DNA from: CADEDV01 sp048498035
GTDB taxonomy: Bacteria; Bacteroidota; Bacteroidia; Chitinophagales; Chitinophagaceae
Assembly (NCBI GenBank): GCA_048498035.1
Contig: JBEHYT010000001.1
Coordinates: 62,001-126,000 of the forward strand
Length of the DNA stretch: 64,000 nucleotides
Direction of reading: 5' to 3'
Position 1 is the stretch's first letter, and every line of letters starts with the position of its first letter. Both the position numbers and the translations under genes were made by a program. Below, one piece after another: positions 1 to 8,700 of this stretch. The notes beneath the pieces are model-generated. The model was not told where the DNA came from, ran no database searches, and worked only from the letters and a program-made list of their open reading frames with translations.

Positions 1-1551
1 TTCAAGAAAGACAGCATCGTAGAAAGTGTGATCACCAATGTGGCAGTAAGTGCGAATAACCCGCGCGACAATAACCGAAGTGTACAGGCCAACCTGGGTC
101 GTATCCAGGTGTCGTTTGTTGAATATGAAAAACGACACGGCATCAGCACTGCGCCAATCAAAGACAGCATCCGTTCGGCTGTGCAGGGTATTCCAGGAAC
201 GAGTATTGAAGTGGCACAGGAAGATGCCGGTCCTCCAACCGATCCCCCGGTAAATATTGAAGTAGCAGGTGATAATTTCGAAAGCATTTCTGAAGTGGCT
301 ACCAATCTTTTCAACTACCTGGATACAAACCGTATCGAGGGTATTGAAAACCTTCAGCCGGATGTGGATCTGAAAAACCCTGAAATAACAGTGATGGTTG
401 ATCGGGAGAAAGCGATGTTTGAAGGGATAAGCACAGCTCAGATCGGTATGGAATTGCGGACTGCCGTGTTTGGACGTGAAGTAAGTAAATTGAAGGATAA
501 CGAGGATGAATACAAAATCCAGGTGCGCTATAAGGATATGGTACGCAACAATATCACTGACCTGATGAATATGCGCATCACCTTTATGGATATGAATACT
601 ATGCAGGTAAAATCCATTCCATTGAGTTCAGTTGCGACCATTGAGAATACGACTACTGCAGGTGCCATTAACCGTAAAAACGTAAAGCGTACGATTCAAT
701 TGCAGAGCAATGTTCAGGACCCGTCTCTCGTTGCTGGTATCAATAAACAATTGCAACTGAAGATCGATGATTTCAAAGCGAAGTCGAAGATTCCGCCAGA
801 CGTAACGATAAAACTGAGCGGACAGAGTGAGCAGGAGAAAGAAACACAGTCGTTCCTCGGAAAGGCATTTGCAATCGCGATCTGTTTGATCTTTATGATC
901 CTGGTGTTACAGTTTAACAGTCTAAGTAAACCGTTCATCGTGATCACGGAAATCTTCTTCTCGGTGATTGGGGTACTGCTTGGCTACGCACTTACCGGAA
1001 TGACCATTGCAACCATCATGTTGGGTGTGGGTATCGTTGGACTGGCAGGTATCGTAATTAAAAACGGGATCTTGCTGATTGAATTTACGGATGAACTTCG
1101 CGGACGGGGTGTACGTACCCGTGAAGCCGCCATCCAGGCAGGTAAGATCCGGATTGTACCGGTATTGCTGACCGCGGTGGCTACCATCCTTGGACTGTTA
1201 CCGCTGGCCGTTGGCTTCAACATTGATTTTGTTGGCCTTTTCCAACGCCTGAACCCCGAGATCTTCTTTGGTGGAGATAGCGTTGTTTTCTGGGGTCCGT
1301 TGAGCTGGACGATCATTTTCGGCTTGATCTTCTCCTTCTTCCTTACGCTGGTGATGGTACCAAGTATGTACCTGATATCAGAACGTTTGCGAAGACCCAT
1401 GGAAAAGTTCTATGGAGGTAAATGGATAGCGATCTTTGGATTTTTGGGCCCGCTGTTCTTTATTTTCGTAGGCCTGATGTACATAGTGAGATGGGTGCAG
1501 GGTAAGAAAGTGTGGACAGGAAAATTGAAAAATGCACCTCCACGTTTGTAA
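1..1551 (+). CDS. RND efflux permease, C-terminal part (5' truncated)
   Basis: This is the C-terminal half of an inner-membrane RND proton-antiport efflux permease (AcrB/CusA superfamily), which exports substrates together with a periplasmic adaptor and an outer-membrane channel. The frame is open to the first base of the window (it begins F-K-K-D-S-I-V), so the GTG at 28 is not the real start. About 517 residues remain of the roughly 1050-1100 usual for the family. The first 270 residues are the second periplasmic porter/docking region. They are followed by the membrane block: LIFMILVLQFNSL, FSVIGVLLGYAL, then the conserved stretch GIVGLAGIVIKNGILLIEF and the cytoplasmic amphipathic helix with the R-x-R-P-V-L-x-T-A-type segment near 1150. 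The C-terminus is unusual in having an extra hydrophobic pair (FLGPLFFIFVGLMYIV) and a basic tail. It is followed directly by a strong terminator. The substrate cannot be told from this part. Confidence 0.93.
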   Translation, partial: FKKDSIVESVITNVAVSANNPRDNNRSVQANLGRIQVSFVEYEKRHGISTAPIKDSIRSAVQGIPGTSIEVAQEDAGPPTDPPVNIEVAGDNFESISEVATNLFNYLDTNRIEGIENLQPDVDLKNPEITVMVDREKAMFEGISTAQIGMELRTAVFGREVSKLKDNEDEYKIQVRYKDMVRNNITDLMNMRITFMDMNTMQVKSIPLSSVATIENTTTAGAINRKNVKRTIQLQSNVQDPSLVAGINKQLQLKIDDFKAKSKIPPDVTIKLSGQSEQEKETQSFLGKAFAIAICLIFMILVLQFNSLSKPFIVITEIFFSVIGVLLGYALTGMTIATIMLGVGIVGLAGIVIKNGILLIEFTDELRGRGVRTREAAIQAGKIRIVPVLLTAVATILGLLPLAVGFNIDFVGLFQRLNPEIFFGGDSVVFWGPLSWTIIFGLIFSFFLTLVMVPSMYLISERLRRPMEKFYGGKWIAIFGFLGPLFFIFVGLMYIVRWVQGKKVWTGKLKNAPPRL

Positions 1552-1571
1552 AACGATGAAATGTATATGAC

Positions 1572-1596
1572 AAATCCCCGCCACTGGCGGGGATTT
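1572..1596 (+). terminator. Rho-independent terminator after the RND permease
   Basis: A perfect 11-bp stem (AAATCCCCGCC / GGCGGGGATTT) with a 3-nt loop lies 21 bp after the stop codon and runs into a T-rich stretch (TTTCTTTT). Confidence 0.85.
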
Positions 1597-1611
1597 CTTT
1601 TAAAATAAAAA

Positions 1612-1637
1612 ACCCCCTGGTTTGCACCAGGAGGGGT
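1612..1637 (-). terminator. Terminator on the minus strand with no annotated gene upstream
   Basis: Read on the minus strand, CCCC-(TC)-CTGGT, a GCAA loop and ACCAG-GGGG form a 9-bp stem with a two-base bulge, directly followed by TTTTTTATTTTA. The T-run lies on the minus-strand side, so it should stop transcription coming from about 1.7-2.0 kb. No convincing protein gene lies there. The only intact short frame just upstream (minus strand, about 1684-1652) would encode ten residues. It may end a small RNA, or simply insulate the efflux operon from antisense readthrough. Confidence 0.55.
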
Positions 1638-1639
1638 GT

Positions 1640-2178
1640 GATCTTTTCCCACTAATCAGGTTCACTTTCTGGACGGATTAACATTAACCACTAACTGCTC
1701 ATCTTTCGCCCTGTGGGCAATAGCTTGTAAAAGGAATGGACGGATTCGGAATGGATATTGGGGTGTTTAAGAACTGGTAGCTGTAAAAGGGGCTGTTCGT
1801 TTTCCCCATTTCATGGATTCGGACTTGGTTTTTCAACAGGATCGGAATGGTTTATTTCACAGGTCTCAAGCGATATACTGTTGAGATTTGATCGTTTTGA
1901 CAGTACAAAGAAACGATCCCAGGCGCCCGAAAAAAATAGAACATCATCGTAAAGAAAAGTCATTTTTGTATCGGATCGGCTGTAGTATTATGTCTACGAT
2001 ACATAATAGAAAAGGAAAGATATTACGCTGATAATCAATGGTTAAATATTTTTCTACAAACCAGGCAGCGAAATGGTTTTGAATTTTGTCTTTATTACTG
2101 CAACCAAATCCCCATAGTGGTTTTAGTGAAATAGCGTAGGCCTATAAGATTTCAACGTCTTATAGGCCTCCTTGTTTG
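1640..2178. other. Gene-free intergenic stretch, possible small RNA on minus strand
   Basis: I find no protein gene between the efflux terminators and the first 53-bp repeat. The minus strand from roughly 1760 down to the terminator at 1612-1637 contains a short GCCC-ACA-GGGC hairpin and two copies of AATCCGTCCA (near 1665-1680 and 1735-1747). This would suit a structured untranslated transcript, but I could not match it to a known RNA family. The A+T content rises toward 2000-2100. Confidence 0.25.
2138..2169. repeat. Perfect 12-bp inverted repeat
   Basis: AGGCCTATAAGA and TCTTATAGGCCT flank an 8-nt loop. There is no T-run on either side, so it is not a standard intrinsic terminator. It could be an RNA-processing hairpin, a protein-binding palindrome or the remnant of a small repeat element. 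Confidence 0.6.
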
Positions 2179-2231
2179 TAGTAATTCAATAATTTGGCGA
2201 TTCGGTGATTCGGCGATGGAAGAAAGTCGTT
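2179..2231 (+). repeat. 53-bp direct repeat, copy 1
   Basis: This copy matches the one at 2402-2454 at 48 of 53 positions. It contains the stuttering motif GATTCGG / GATTCGGCGATGG and ends GAAAGTCGTT. The unit does not code. Confidence 0.75.
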
Positions 2232-2401
2232 CATGTGAAAATGAAAACCCTCAGAATCTTTCATCGTTTTTCGCACCCTTAATTTTTATCCTTTCATTTT
2301 TCACCTTCTTTTGAGGTTCCTCGCGTCCGTTGCGATACCGCTTTTTATGAAGGACTATTTTTGTAACACAATGAACGCGAAGGTTGCGCAAAGGCGCAAA
2401 A

Positions 2402-2454
2402 TAGTAATTCAATAATTCGGCGATTTGCTGATTCGACAATGGAAGAAAGTCGTT
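2402..2454 (+). repeat. 53-bp direct repeat, copy 2
   Basis: Second copy of the unit at 2179-2231, in the same orientation with five substitutions. The two copies bracket about 170 bp of A+T-rich DNA. This copy runs straight into the terminator of the protease gene. Confidence 0.75.
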
Positions 2455-2463
2455 AATAAAAAA

Positions 2464-2481
2464 AGCGCCCCGGAGGGCGCT
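2464..2481 (-). terminator. Bidirectional-type terminator after the M16 protease
   Basis: AGCGCCC / GGGCGCT forms a 7-bp stem with a CGGA loop, with an A-run on its left and a T-run on its right. It can therefore act on both strands. The minus-strand user is the protease gene whose stop lies 28 bp away. Confidence 0.75.
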
Positions 2482-2508
2482 CTTTTTATTATTCAGAAGG
2501 TGATAAAA

Positions 2509-5358
2509 TTAGAATGCTTTCTTGGTAACCGGCTTCCCATCCGTATCCAACTCCACCACATCATATCCCAACTTCTTCACGCCTTCCTCGATTGTTGCCT
2601 TGTCGCCAACCAACAAAATATTCATCTTGTCTGCATTCAATTGCTTCTTCGCAACTGCATCTACCTCCGCCTTTGTAAGCTTAGCAAGAATTTTGTTTTG
2701 CTGATCTACAAAGTTGGCCGGCAGATTATAATCCAGGATGCGACCAATAAAACCGGCTTTCTGGAAACCTGTTTCATAACTCAATGCATCACGCTGACCC
2801 AATGAATTCTTCATAAATTTCAACTCGGCATCCGTAATTCCATTAGTTTGGTAATTACGAATCTCTTTCATTACTTCCACCAGCGCACTGTCCGTTGCAT
2901 CCGTACGAATACCTGAACTGAACTCAAACGTTCCGCTGTATTCATCACCATCAAACGAACTACGCGCACCATAGGTCCAACCTTTATCTTCACGCAGGTT
3001 CAGGTTCAGCCGGCTGTTAAAATCACCGCCCAATGCATAGTTCATCAGCCTTGCCTTGTAATAATCGCCCGTCGCATCATACTTCAGGCCAGTGGCATAA
3101 CCCACGCGGAACTGTGATTGCGCCGCTTTTGGAATATCCACCAGGTACACTTTCGTTTTATCAATCTCTGAAGCTACCGCAGGCGGCTTCGGAAGATCGA
3201 TCTTTTTATTCGGCAACTTACCCAGGAACGCCAGCTTCGGTAATACCTCGTTTTCTGTAACATCACCCACTACCACCACTTTGGTTCCCTGGGAAGTCAT
3301 ATAGTTATCAAAGTAATGCTGAATATCCTCCAGCTTCATATTGGCGATTGTATGCTCTGTACCATATTCTGGCATGCCAAGAATATTATTGGCACCATAG
3401 TTCAACTTTGCAAATACTTCGTCTGCAACTGCCGCAGGATTCGATTTGATCTGCTTAAATCCTTCGAGATCCTGTTTTTGGATCCTGTTGAACGCCATTT
3501 GCGTGAATTTCGGGTTGAACATGCGCTCCTGTAGCAACGCCAACGTTGCATCCAGGTTTTTCTTCAGGCTCTGCACACGGAACGTAATGCCATCAAGTCC
3601 GCTATTCACTGAAACTGAACTACCCAATTTCTGCAACGCCACCGTCATCTGCTCGGCGGTATAATTTTTCGTATCCTCATTCATCATGTCGGCAAACATG
3701 TCAGACAATCCCAGTTTGGAAGTGTCTTTCGCCTGCAACAGATGTCCACCGGGAATAGTGATCGTGAGCGTTACGGTTGGAATTTCATTTGATTCCGTTC
3801 CGATCATTTTGATACCATTCGGTGTATCCTTTCTCCAGAATTTTGGAACCTGTACCACAGGATTGGCGCCATTGCCCGGAATTTTAGCGCGGTCAAAATT
3901 ATCTTTCGCCTTTACATATTTCAGGCTGTTGTACCCGTAATCCGGCGCCTGGTAATGACTGGAGTCGATCTTGTAATTGTCTTCATGTGCAATCATCGCA
4001 TCCTGTCCTTTCGGCAATACGCTCAGGAATACACCATATTTTCCTTTGATATACGTTTCGTAAGCACGCATCACATCTTCCTTCGTTACGGAGTTGTACA
4101 TCTTTATCAGGTCAGCAATTTTATTTGGATTACCTGTAAAAGTTTCAAAAGCTGCCAGCTGTGATACTTTACCGGATACACTTTGCAAGCCATTGATCAA
4201 CTGCGATTCAATTCCACCCTTAAATTTGGCGATATCATCATCGGTTACACCGCGCGCTTCAAAGCTATCCAGCGCCTCGCGCAACAAGGTGTCCATTTTA
4301 GCAAGCGACTGGCCCGGCATCGGGATCAGGAAGAAATTAAACTCACCCGCCAGTTCAGACAACTGGCTGCTGGCAGATGCCTGCAATGCGAGTTGTTTTT
4401 TTACCAACTGCTGGTAAAGAACAGAGTTTTTACCCTGGCCAAGTACCTGCGCCAGACAAGCCAGTGAAGCCATGTCTTTGTTGTAGTTAGGAACCGTTGG
4501 ATATACTGCAAGCAACAACGGAAGCTTTGCATAGTTATCCGTGTATGACGCATACCGATCGGCATCCAGGTGCGCAGCCGGTACCACTACCGGTGAAACT
4601 TCGGGTCCGCGGGGAATGGGACCAAAATATTTCTCCACCAGCTTTACTACCTGCGCGGGATTAACATCACCACCAATGGTAAGCGTGGCATTATTAGGAC
4701 CATACCAGCGGAGGAAGAAATTCTTCAGGTCGTTTACATCCACGCGATTCAGATCTTCTACATACCCGATTGTAAGCCAGGAATAGGGGTGACCGTACGG
4801 ATAAAGGTTACGGGCAGCCACTTCACTGGCAAGACCGTACGCACGGTTATCGTAATTCTGTCCACGCTCATTCTTCACAGTAGAGCGCTGGATCTCGAAT
4901 TTTTGCTGCGTTACTGCATCCAGCAAAAAACCCATACGATCAGCTTCCAGCCACAGCATTTTCTCAAGCTGGTTGCTGGGAACGGTTTCAAAATAATTGG
5001 TGCGATCACGATTGGTAGAACCGTTCAGTGTTCCACCCGCATCAGACACAATTTTAAAATGCTGCTCATCGGCAACGTGGTCGCTTCCCTGGAACATCAT
5101 GTGTTCAAAGAAATGCGCAAAACCTGATTTCCCGATTTCTTCACGCGCAGAACCCACATGGTAGGTTACATCTACGTGCACCACGGGATCACTATGATCT
5201 TCATGGATCAACAGGGTAAGCCCATTGGGCAATACATATTTTTCGTATGGGATCACGATTTCAGATCCCTTACGCGTCACTTTCTCGACGAGTTTCGTCT
5301 GCGCACCGGCCGCCAGGGTCAATAGCAGCGCGGCAAACAGGAATAGCCGTTGTTTCAT
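2509..5358 (-). CDS. M16 family zinc metallopeptidase (pitrilysin-like), secreted
   Basis: This is a predicted periplasmic or envelope zinc peptidase that degrades short peptides. It has 949 residues, about the size of a two-repeat M16 enzyme. A signal peptide covers residues 1-19 (MKQRLFLFAALLLTLAAGAQ). The inverted zinc motif HFFEH (residues 82-86) sits in the usual context GFAHFFEHMMFQG, and the third ligand is a glutamate near 164 in KNERGQNYDN. The N-terminal half (45-450) carries the active site. The C-terminal half (510-930) repeats the fold without the metal ligands, which is normal because it forms the closing half of the clam-shell. The gene is transcribed alone, with its own terminator and a 122-bp upstream gap before the deacetylase gene. 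The physiological substrate is unknown. Confidence 0.92.
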   Translation of the reverse strand: MKQRLFLFAALLLTLAAGAQTKLVEKVTRKGSEIVIPYEKYVLPNGLTLLIHEDHSDPVVHVDVTYHVGSAREEIGKSGFAHFFEHMMFQGSDHVADEQHFKIVSDAGGTLNGSTNRDRTNYFETVPSNQLEKMLWLEADRMGFLLDAVTQQKFEIQRSTVKNERGQNYDNRAYGLASEVAARNLYPYGHPYSWLTIGYVEDLNRVDVNDLKNFFLRWYGPNNATLTIGGDVNPAQVVKLVEKYFGPIPRGPEVSPVVVPAAHLDADRYASYTDNYAKLPLLLAVYPTVPNYNKDMASLACLAQVLGQGKNSVLYQQLVKKQLALQASASSQLSELAGEFNFFLIPMPGQSLAKMDTLLREALDSFEARGVTDDDIAKFKGGIESQLINGLQSVSGKVSQLAAFETFTGNPNKIADLIKMYNSVTKEDVMRAYETYIKGKYGVFLSVLPKGQDAMIAHEDNYKIDSSHYQAPDYGYNSLKYVKAKDNFDRAKIPGNGANPVVQVPKFWRKDTPNGIKMIGTESNEIPTVTLTITIPGGHLLQAKDTSKLGLSDMFADMMNEDTKNYTAEQMTVALQKLGSSVSVNSGLDGITFRVQSLKKNLDATLALLQERMFNPKFTQMAFNRIQKQDLEGFKQIKSNPAAVADEVFAKLNYGANNILGMPEYGTEHTIANMKLEDIQHYFDNYMTSQGTKVVVVGDVTENEVLPKLAFLGKLPNKKIDLPKPPAVASEIDKTKVYLVDIPKAAQSQFRVGYATGLKYDATGDYYKARLMNYALGGDFNSRLNLNLREDKGWTYGARSSFDGDEYSGTFEFSSGIRTDATDSALVEVMKEIRNYQTNGITDAELKFMKNSLGQRDALSYETGFQKAGFIGRILDYNLPANFVDQQNKILAKLTKAEVDAVAKKQLNADKMNILLVGDKATIEEGVKKLGYDVVELDTDGKPVTKKAF

Positions 5359-5389
5359 ACCGATAAAAATTGTTTTAAGAGGGCGTCAA

Positions 5390-5405
5390 GTTAGTAAAAA
5401 CTAAC
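5390..5405. promoter_or_regulatory. Small inverted repeat upstream of the M16 gene
   Basis: GTTAGT-AAAA-ACTAAC lies 32-47 bp upstream of the protease start codon. Its symmetry and place suit an operator or a 5'-UTR hairpin. No regulator can be assigned. Confidence 0.3.
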
Positions 5406-5480
5406 GTTCGACTTTCACCACTTATCACTATCCGGCTATTTTTGTCTGATAGATGCAAAAAACAAATAATCCGAGCTCAT

Positions 5481-6527
5481 TTAATGGGTTAGATGCCCTG
5501 CCAGGCTGTCAGCATGATGCGGTTTAAGCCGGGCTGAATCTGTTGGGCCTGGCCTGTTGGCCGCCGTATCTGTAACCGGCTTTGGCATCGTAACCAGTTT
5601 TTTATCAATAGGCGGATAGGAGGAAACCAGCGCCAACTCATAATCAGGTCGCGATTTAAGCAGCCGGATCAATTCCCGCAACTGCGTGGAATCAGCCGCG
5701 CTCTTATATACCTGGTCGTGCGCCAGCAATACCAGGTTGCCGGGATAACGTGTTCGTCCCTTTTTAAACACACTGTCTATCTGGCCCAGCAGACTTTCCG
5801 CAGTGTTTTCAACCTGGAAGGTTTTCGGATCATAATGCCACTCCAGGTCCCAGCCCAACACCATAAACCCGGCTTTTTGTAAGGAATCGATCGCGGGAGC
5901 GCTTTTACGAATATCAGTAACCCGAAGGCTGTCGATCCGCCAGCTATTCCTGCCTGGCGCCCGTACAATATTATTTTCCGGGAGCAGCCTGTTCTTCGTC
6001 ATTTCAATATCCTCTACCACCGCAGCCGGCGTTTCATAAAAATGGGCATACCGGTTGTGCGCATGGGTAAAACTGTGGTTACAAAGTTCGATGGAAGGAG
6101 TAGCCTTCAGGCTGTCCCAAACGGCGGTTTGGTGATGACTGGCAAAAACATGTTCTCCTACAATGAAGAACGTAGCCGGAATCGCTTCGGCTCTCACAAT
6201 ATCCAGCACATTCTGCGTACCCTGGTTGGGACCATCGTCGAAGGTGAGATAGATCCTTTTTTTTCCCGTCCATGCTGGTTCAGCAGCCGGTTCAGTTTTC
6301 GGCGGAGCAACTTTTACCTTTTTTACCGCTGCAACGGTCTTTTTCAACGGTTTCTTTACAGGTGGCCGCGTTGCAGTATCGGCGCGGTGGGGAACCGACG
6401 CCAGCTTCCGCTCATGACGCGGCTCATCATGACATGCGAATAAAGTTGCCAGGAGAAAAACCGGTAAGTAATAAACAGGATTCAGGTTCGAAAAGCGTGG
6501 ATTGTCCGAAGGGACCTGGGTAGCCAT
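5481..6527 (-). CDS. Polysaccharide deacetylase (NodB homology) lipoprotein
   Basis: Carbohydrate esterase family 4-like metal-dependent deacetylase of 348 residues, likely acting on N-acetylated sugars in the envelope. The N-terminus has a hydrophobic stretch ending LFAC (Cys32), which reads as a lipobox. A basic Pro/Lys-rich linker (about 50-85) follows. The NodB domain shows motif 1 TFDDGP (95-100), motif 2 H-S-F-T-H (151-155), motif 3 around R189-A-P-G, motif 4 around GWDLEW (225-230) and motif 5 LLAHD (267-271). The C-terminal 50 residues are low-complexity (Pro, Thr, Asp, His). The n-region before the hydrophobic core is long and only weakly basic, so export as a lipoprotein is likely but not certain. 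Whether it acts on peptidoglycan or on exopolysaccharide cannot be decided here. Confidence 0.85.
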   Translation of the reverse strand: MATQVPSDNPRFSNLNPVYYLPVFLLATLFACHDEPRHERKLASVPHRADTATRPPVKKPLKKTVAAVKKVKVAPPKTEPAAEPAWTGKKRIYLTFDDGPNQGTQNVLDIVRAEAIPATFFIVGEHVFASHHQTAVWDSLKATPSIELCNHSFTHAHNRYAHFYETPAAVVEDIEMTKNRLLPENNIVRAPGRNSWRIDSLRVTDIRKSAPAIDSLQKAGFMVLGWDLEWHYDPKTFQVENTAESLLGQIDSVFKKGRTRYPGNLVLLAHDQVYKSAADSTQLRELIRLLKSRPDYELALVSSYPPIDKKLVTMPKPVTDTAANRPGPTDSARLKPHHADSLAGHLTH

Positions 6528-6685
6528 GGTGTGCGGGGTTAAAATCGCCTTATGAAATTAGAACCTAGCTAACGGCAAAGCCAATTTCCCACGGTTAAAA
6601 AAAGGTGAAAGAATGCAAACGTTCCCGGAGGAAAGACTGTTATTAAAACCCCTGTTTTCATGTAAATTCGCAAAAATTAACCTTT

Positions 6686-8533
6686 ATGGTTCGCAAGCAA
6701 GAAGTTTTGCAGGATGTGGTGATCAAATTCGCCGGCGATAGTGGAGATGGAATGCAACTGACCGGAACACAGTTTACCAATAATACAGCGTTGCTCGGTA
6801 TAGACCTTTCTACCTTTCCCGATTTCCCCGCAGAGATCCGCGCCCCGCAAGGAACATTACCCGGCGTGAGCGGTTATCAATTACGTTTTTCATCAGACCG
6901 GGTGTTTACGCCAGGAGATGCCTGTGATGTACTGGTAGCGATGAATGCCGCAGCCTTAAAGACCAACCTGGGCGCGCTTAAAAAAGGTGGAAAGATCATT
7001 GCCAATACTGACGGCTTTGATGGTAAAAATCTTCGCCTCGCCAATTATCCCGAAGGTGAAAATCCATTGGAGAACGGAAGCCTGGAAAACTATGATGTGA
7101 TCCGGATGGACGTAACAAAGATGACCCGGGAGGCGCTGAAGGAATTTACCATGGGGATGAAGGAAAAAGATCGTGCAAAGAATATGTTTGTGCTCGGCTT
7201 CCTGTACTGGATGTATGGTCGGGATATGGAAAGCACTATCAGTTTCCTGCGCGAGAAGTTTGGAAAAAAGCCAGACATCTTTGACTCTAACGTGAAAGTG
7301 TTACAGGCCGGTTACAATTTTGGAGAAACTACAGAAACCTTCAGCACTACTTACAAAGTTGAAAAAGCCCGGATGGATCCAGGCACTTACCGCTCCATAA
7401 TGGGGAACCAGGCGTTAAGCTATGGTCTTGTAGCGGCATCACAGGTAAGCGGACTTCCCCTCTTCCTGGGCACTTATCCTATTACCCCGGCATCCGATAT
7501 CCTGCACGAACTAAGTAAGCATAAGAATTTTGGCGTACGCACGTTCCAGGCTGAAGACGAAATTGCAGCCATCTCCAGTGCCATTGGCGCAGCCTATGGA
7601 GGCGCACTTGGCGTTACCACCACATCAGGTCCAGGTATGGCGTTAAAAGGCGAAGCCATGGGGCTTGCTACCATGCTGGAGATTCCTTTGATCATTGTAG
7701 ATGTACAACGCGGAGGCCCCTCCACCGGTCTGCCTACAAAAACCGAACAATCAGACCTGCTGCAGGCATATTACGGTCGCAATGGTGAATGTCCAATGCC
7801 CGTCATCTCTGCCAGCTCACCGGCCGACTGTTTTGAAGTGGCCTACGAAGCAGTACGCATTGCCGTGCAACATATGACCCCCGTTATCCTCCTGAGCGAT
7901 GGATACATCGCCAACGGCGCCGAACCCTGGAAATTTCCTACACGCGAACACCTGCAACCCATACCGGTGAAATTTAAAACCGAGTTGGGTCACGGCGAGG
8001 AAAAATTACAACCCTACCTCCGGGATGAAAAACTGGCGCGGCCATGGGCAGTACCCGGCACCGCCGGACTTGAACACCGCATTGGCGGACTCGAAAAACA
8101 AAATATTACCGGGAATGTAAACTATGAACCCGAAAATCACCAGCTGATGGTCAAGATCCGCCAGGAAAAGGTGGACAAGATCGCCGACTATATTCCCGAA
8201 CAAAAACTGGATAGTGGCCCGGAAAAAGGAAAAATACTTGTACTGGGCTGGGGCTCCACCTACGGTGCTATCAAATCTGCGGTGATGGAGTTGCAATCCA
8301 AAGGACACGCAGTAAGTCATGCACACCTCCGCTATGTCCGCCCGTTTCCCAAAAACCTGGGAATGATCCTGAATAATTTTGAAACAATACTGATTCCTGA
8401 AATTAACAACGGCCAACTGATCAAGATCATCCGTGACCAATATTTGGTGGATGCAAAGCCGTATAACAAGATCATGGGAGTGCCCATTACAAAAACGGAA
8501 TTGGTCACAAAGCTCGAGGAACTGCTGGGCTAA
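6686..8533 (+). CDS. korA: 2-oxoacid:ferredoxin oxidoreductase, fused gamma-alpha subunit (KorA-type)
   Basis: This is the large subunit of a thiamine-diphosphate, ferredoxin-linked 2-oxoacid oxidoreductase, most likely for 2-oxoglutarate. That enzyme converts the oxoacid and CoA to acyl-CoA, CO2 and reduced ferredoxin in the cytoplasm. It has 615 residues. The N-terminal gamma domain (about 10-200) opens with KFAGDSGDGMQLTG, and the alpha/pyrimidine-binding domain (about 225-480) includes GTYPITPASDILHEL, FQAEDEIAAI and TTTSGPGMALKGEAMGL. A C-terminal transketolase-like domain (about 510-615) contains VLGWGSTYGA. The catalytic complex needs a beta subunit that binds ThDP. None is next to it: the following gene is on the other strand and unrelated. 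The specificity (2-oxoglutarate versus pyruvate) is inferred from overall resemblance only. Confidence 0.9.
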   Translation: MVRKQEVLQDVVIKFAGDSGDGMQLTGTQFTNNTALLGIDLSTFPDFPAEIRAPQGTLPGVSGYQLRFSSDRVFTPGDACDVLVAMNAAALKTNLGALKKGGKIIANTDGFDGKNLRLANYPEGENPLENGSLENYDVIRMDVTKMTREALKEFTMGMKEKDRAKNMFVLGFLYWMYGRDMESTISFLREKFGKKPDIFDSNVKVLQAGYNFGETTETFSTTYKVEKARMDPGTYRSIMGNQALSYGLVAASQVSGLPLFLGTYPITPASDILHELSKHKNFGVRTFQAEDEIAAISSAIGAAYGGALGVTTTSGPGMALKGEAMGLATMLEIPLIIVDVQRGGPSTGLPTKTEQSDLLQAYYGRNGECPMPVISASSPADCFEVAYEAVRIAVQHMTPVILLSDGYIANGAEPWKFPTREHLQPIPVKFKTELGHGEEKLQPYLRDEKLARPWAVPGTAGLEHRIGGLEKQNITGNVNYEPENHQLMVKIRQEKVDKIADYIPEQKLDSGPEKGKILVLGWGSTYGAIKSAVMELQSKGHAVSHAHLRYVRPFPKNLGMILNNFETILIPEINNGQLIKIIRDQYLVDAKPYNKIMGVPITKTELVTKLEELLG

Positions 8534-8557
8534 CCGATACCTCCTTAAAATATAAAA

Positions 8558-8587
8558 CTGCCGTTGTCACTCAACTGACGACGGCAG
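8558..8587 (+). terminator. Hairpin after korA
   Basis: CTGCCGTTGTCA and TGACGACGGCAG form a 12-bp stem with one T-G wobble and a 6-nt loop, 24 bp after the korA stop. No T-run follows (AAAAATATTGAT), so termination would have to be weak or Rho-assisted. Confidence 0.5.
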
Positions 8588-8700
8588 CAAAAATATTGAT
8601 CGAAATTTCAAGAAGACCATTGGTCTTTATTCATCTATTTTACCTGTTCTCGTTTCATTTTTCATCGAATGCTGCGTCGGCGATTTTTAATTCTTCATTT

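Noticed and set aside
984..1400. 138-codon minus-strand frame inside the RND permease
   Set aside because: Antisense to conserved transmembrane helices; composition (Ser, Arg, Pro) is typical of a shadow frame.
1758..1952. 64-codon plus-strand frame in the gene-free stretch
   Set aside because: Cys/Phe/Ser-rich translation with no signal peptide or motif and no promoter that I can place; chance opening is more likely.
2425..2805. 126-codon plus-strand frame at the end of the M16 gene
   Set aside because: Mostly antisense to the protease C-terminus, and it begins inside the second 53-bp repeat and runs through the terminator.
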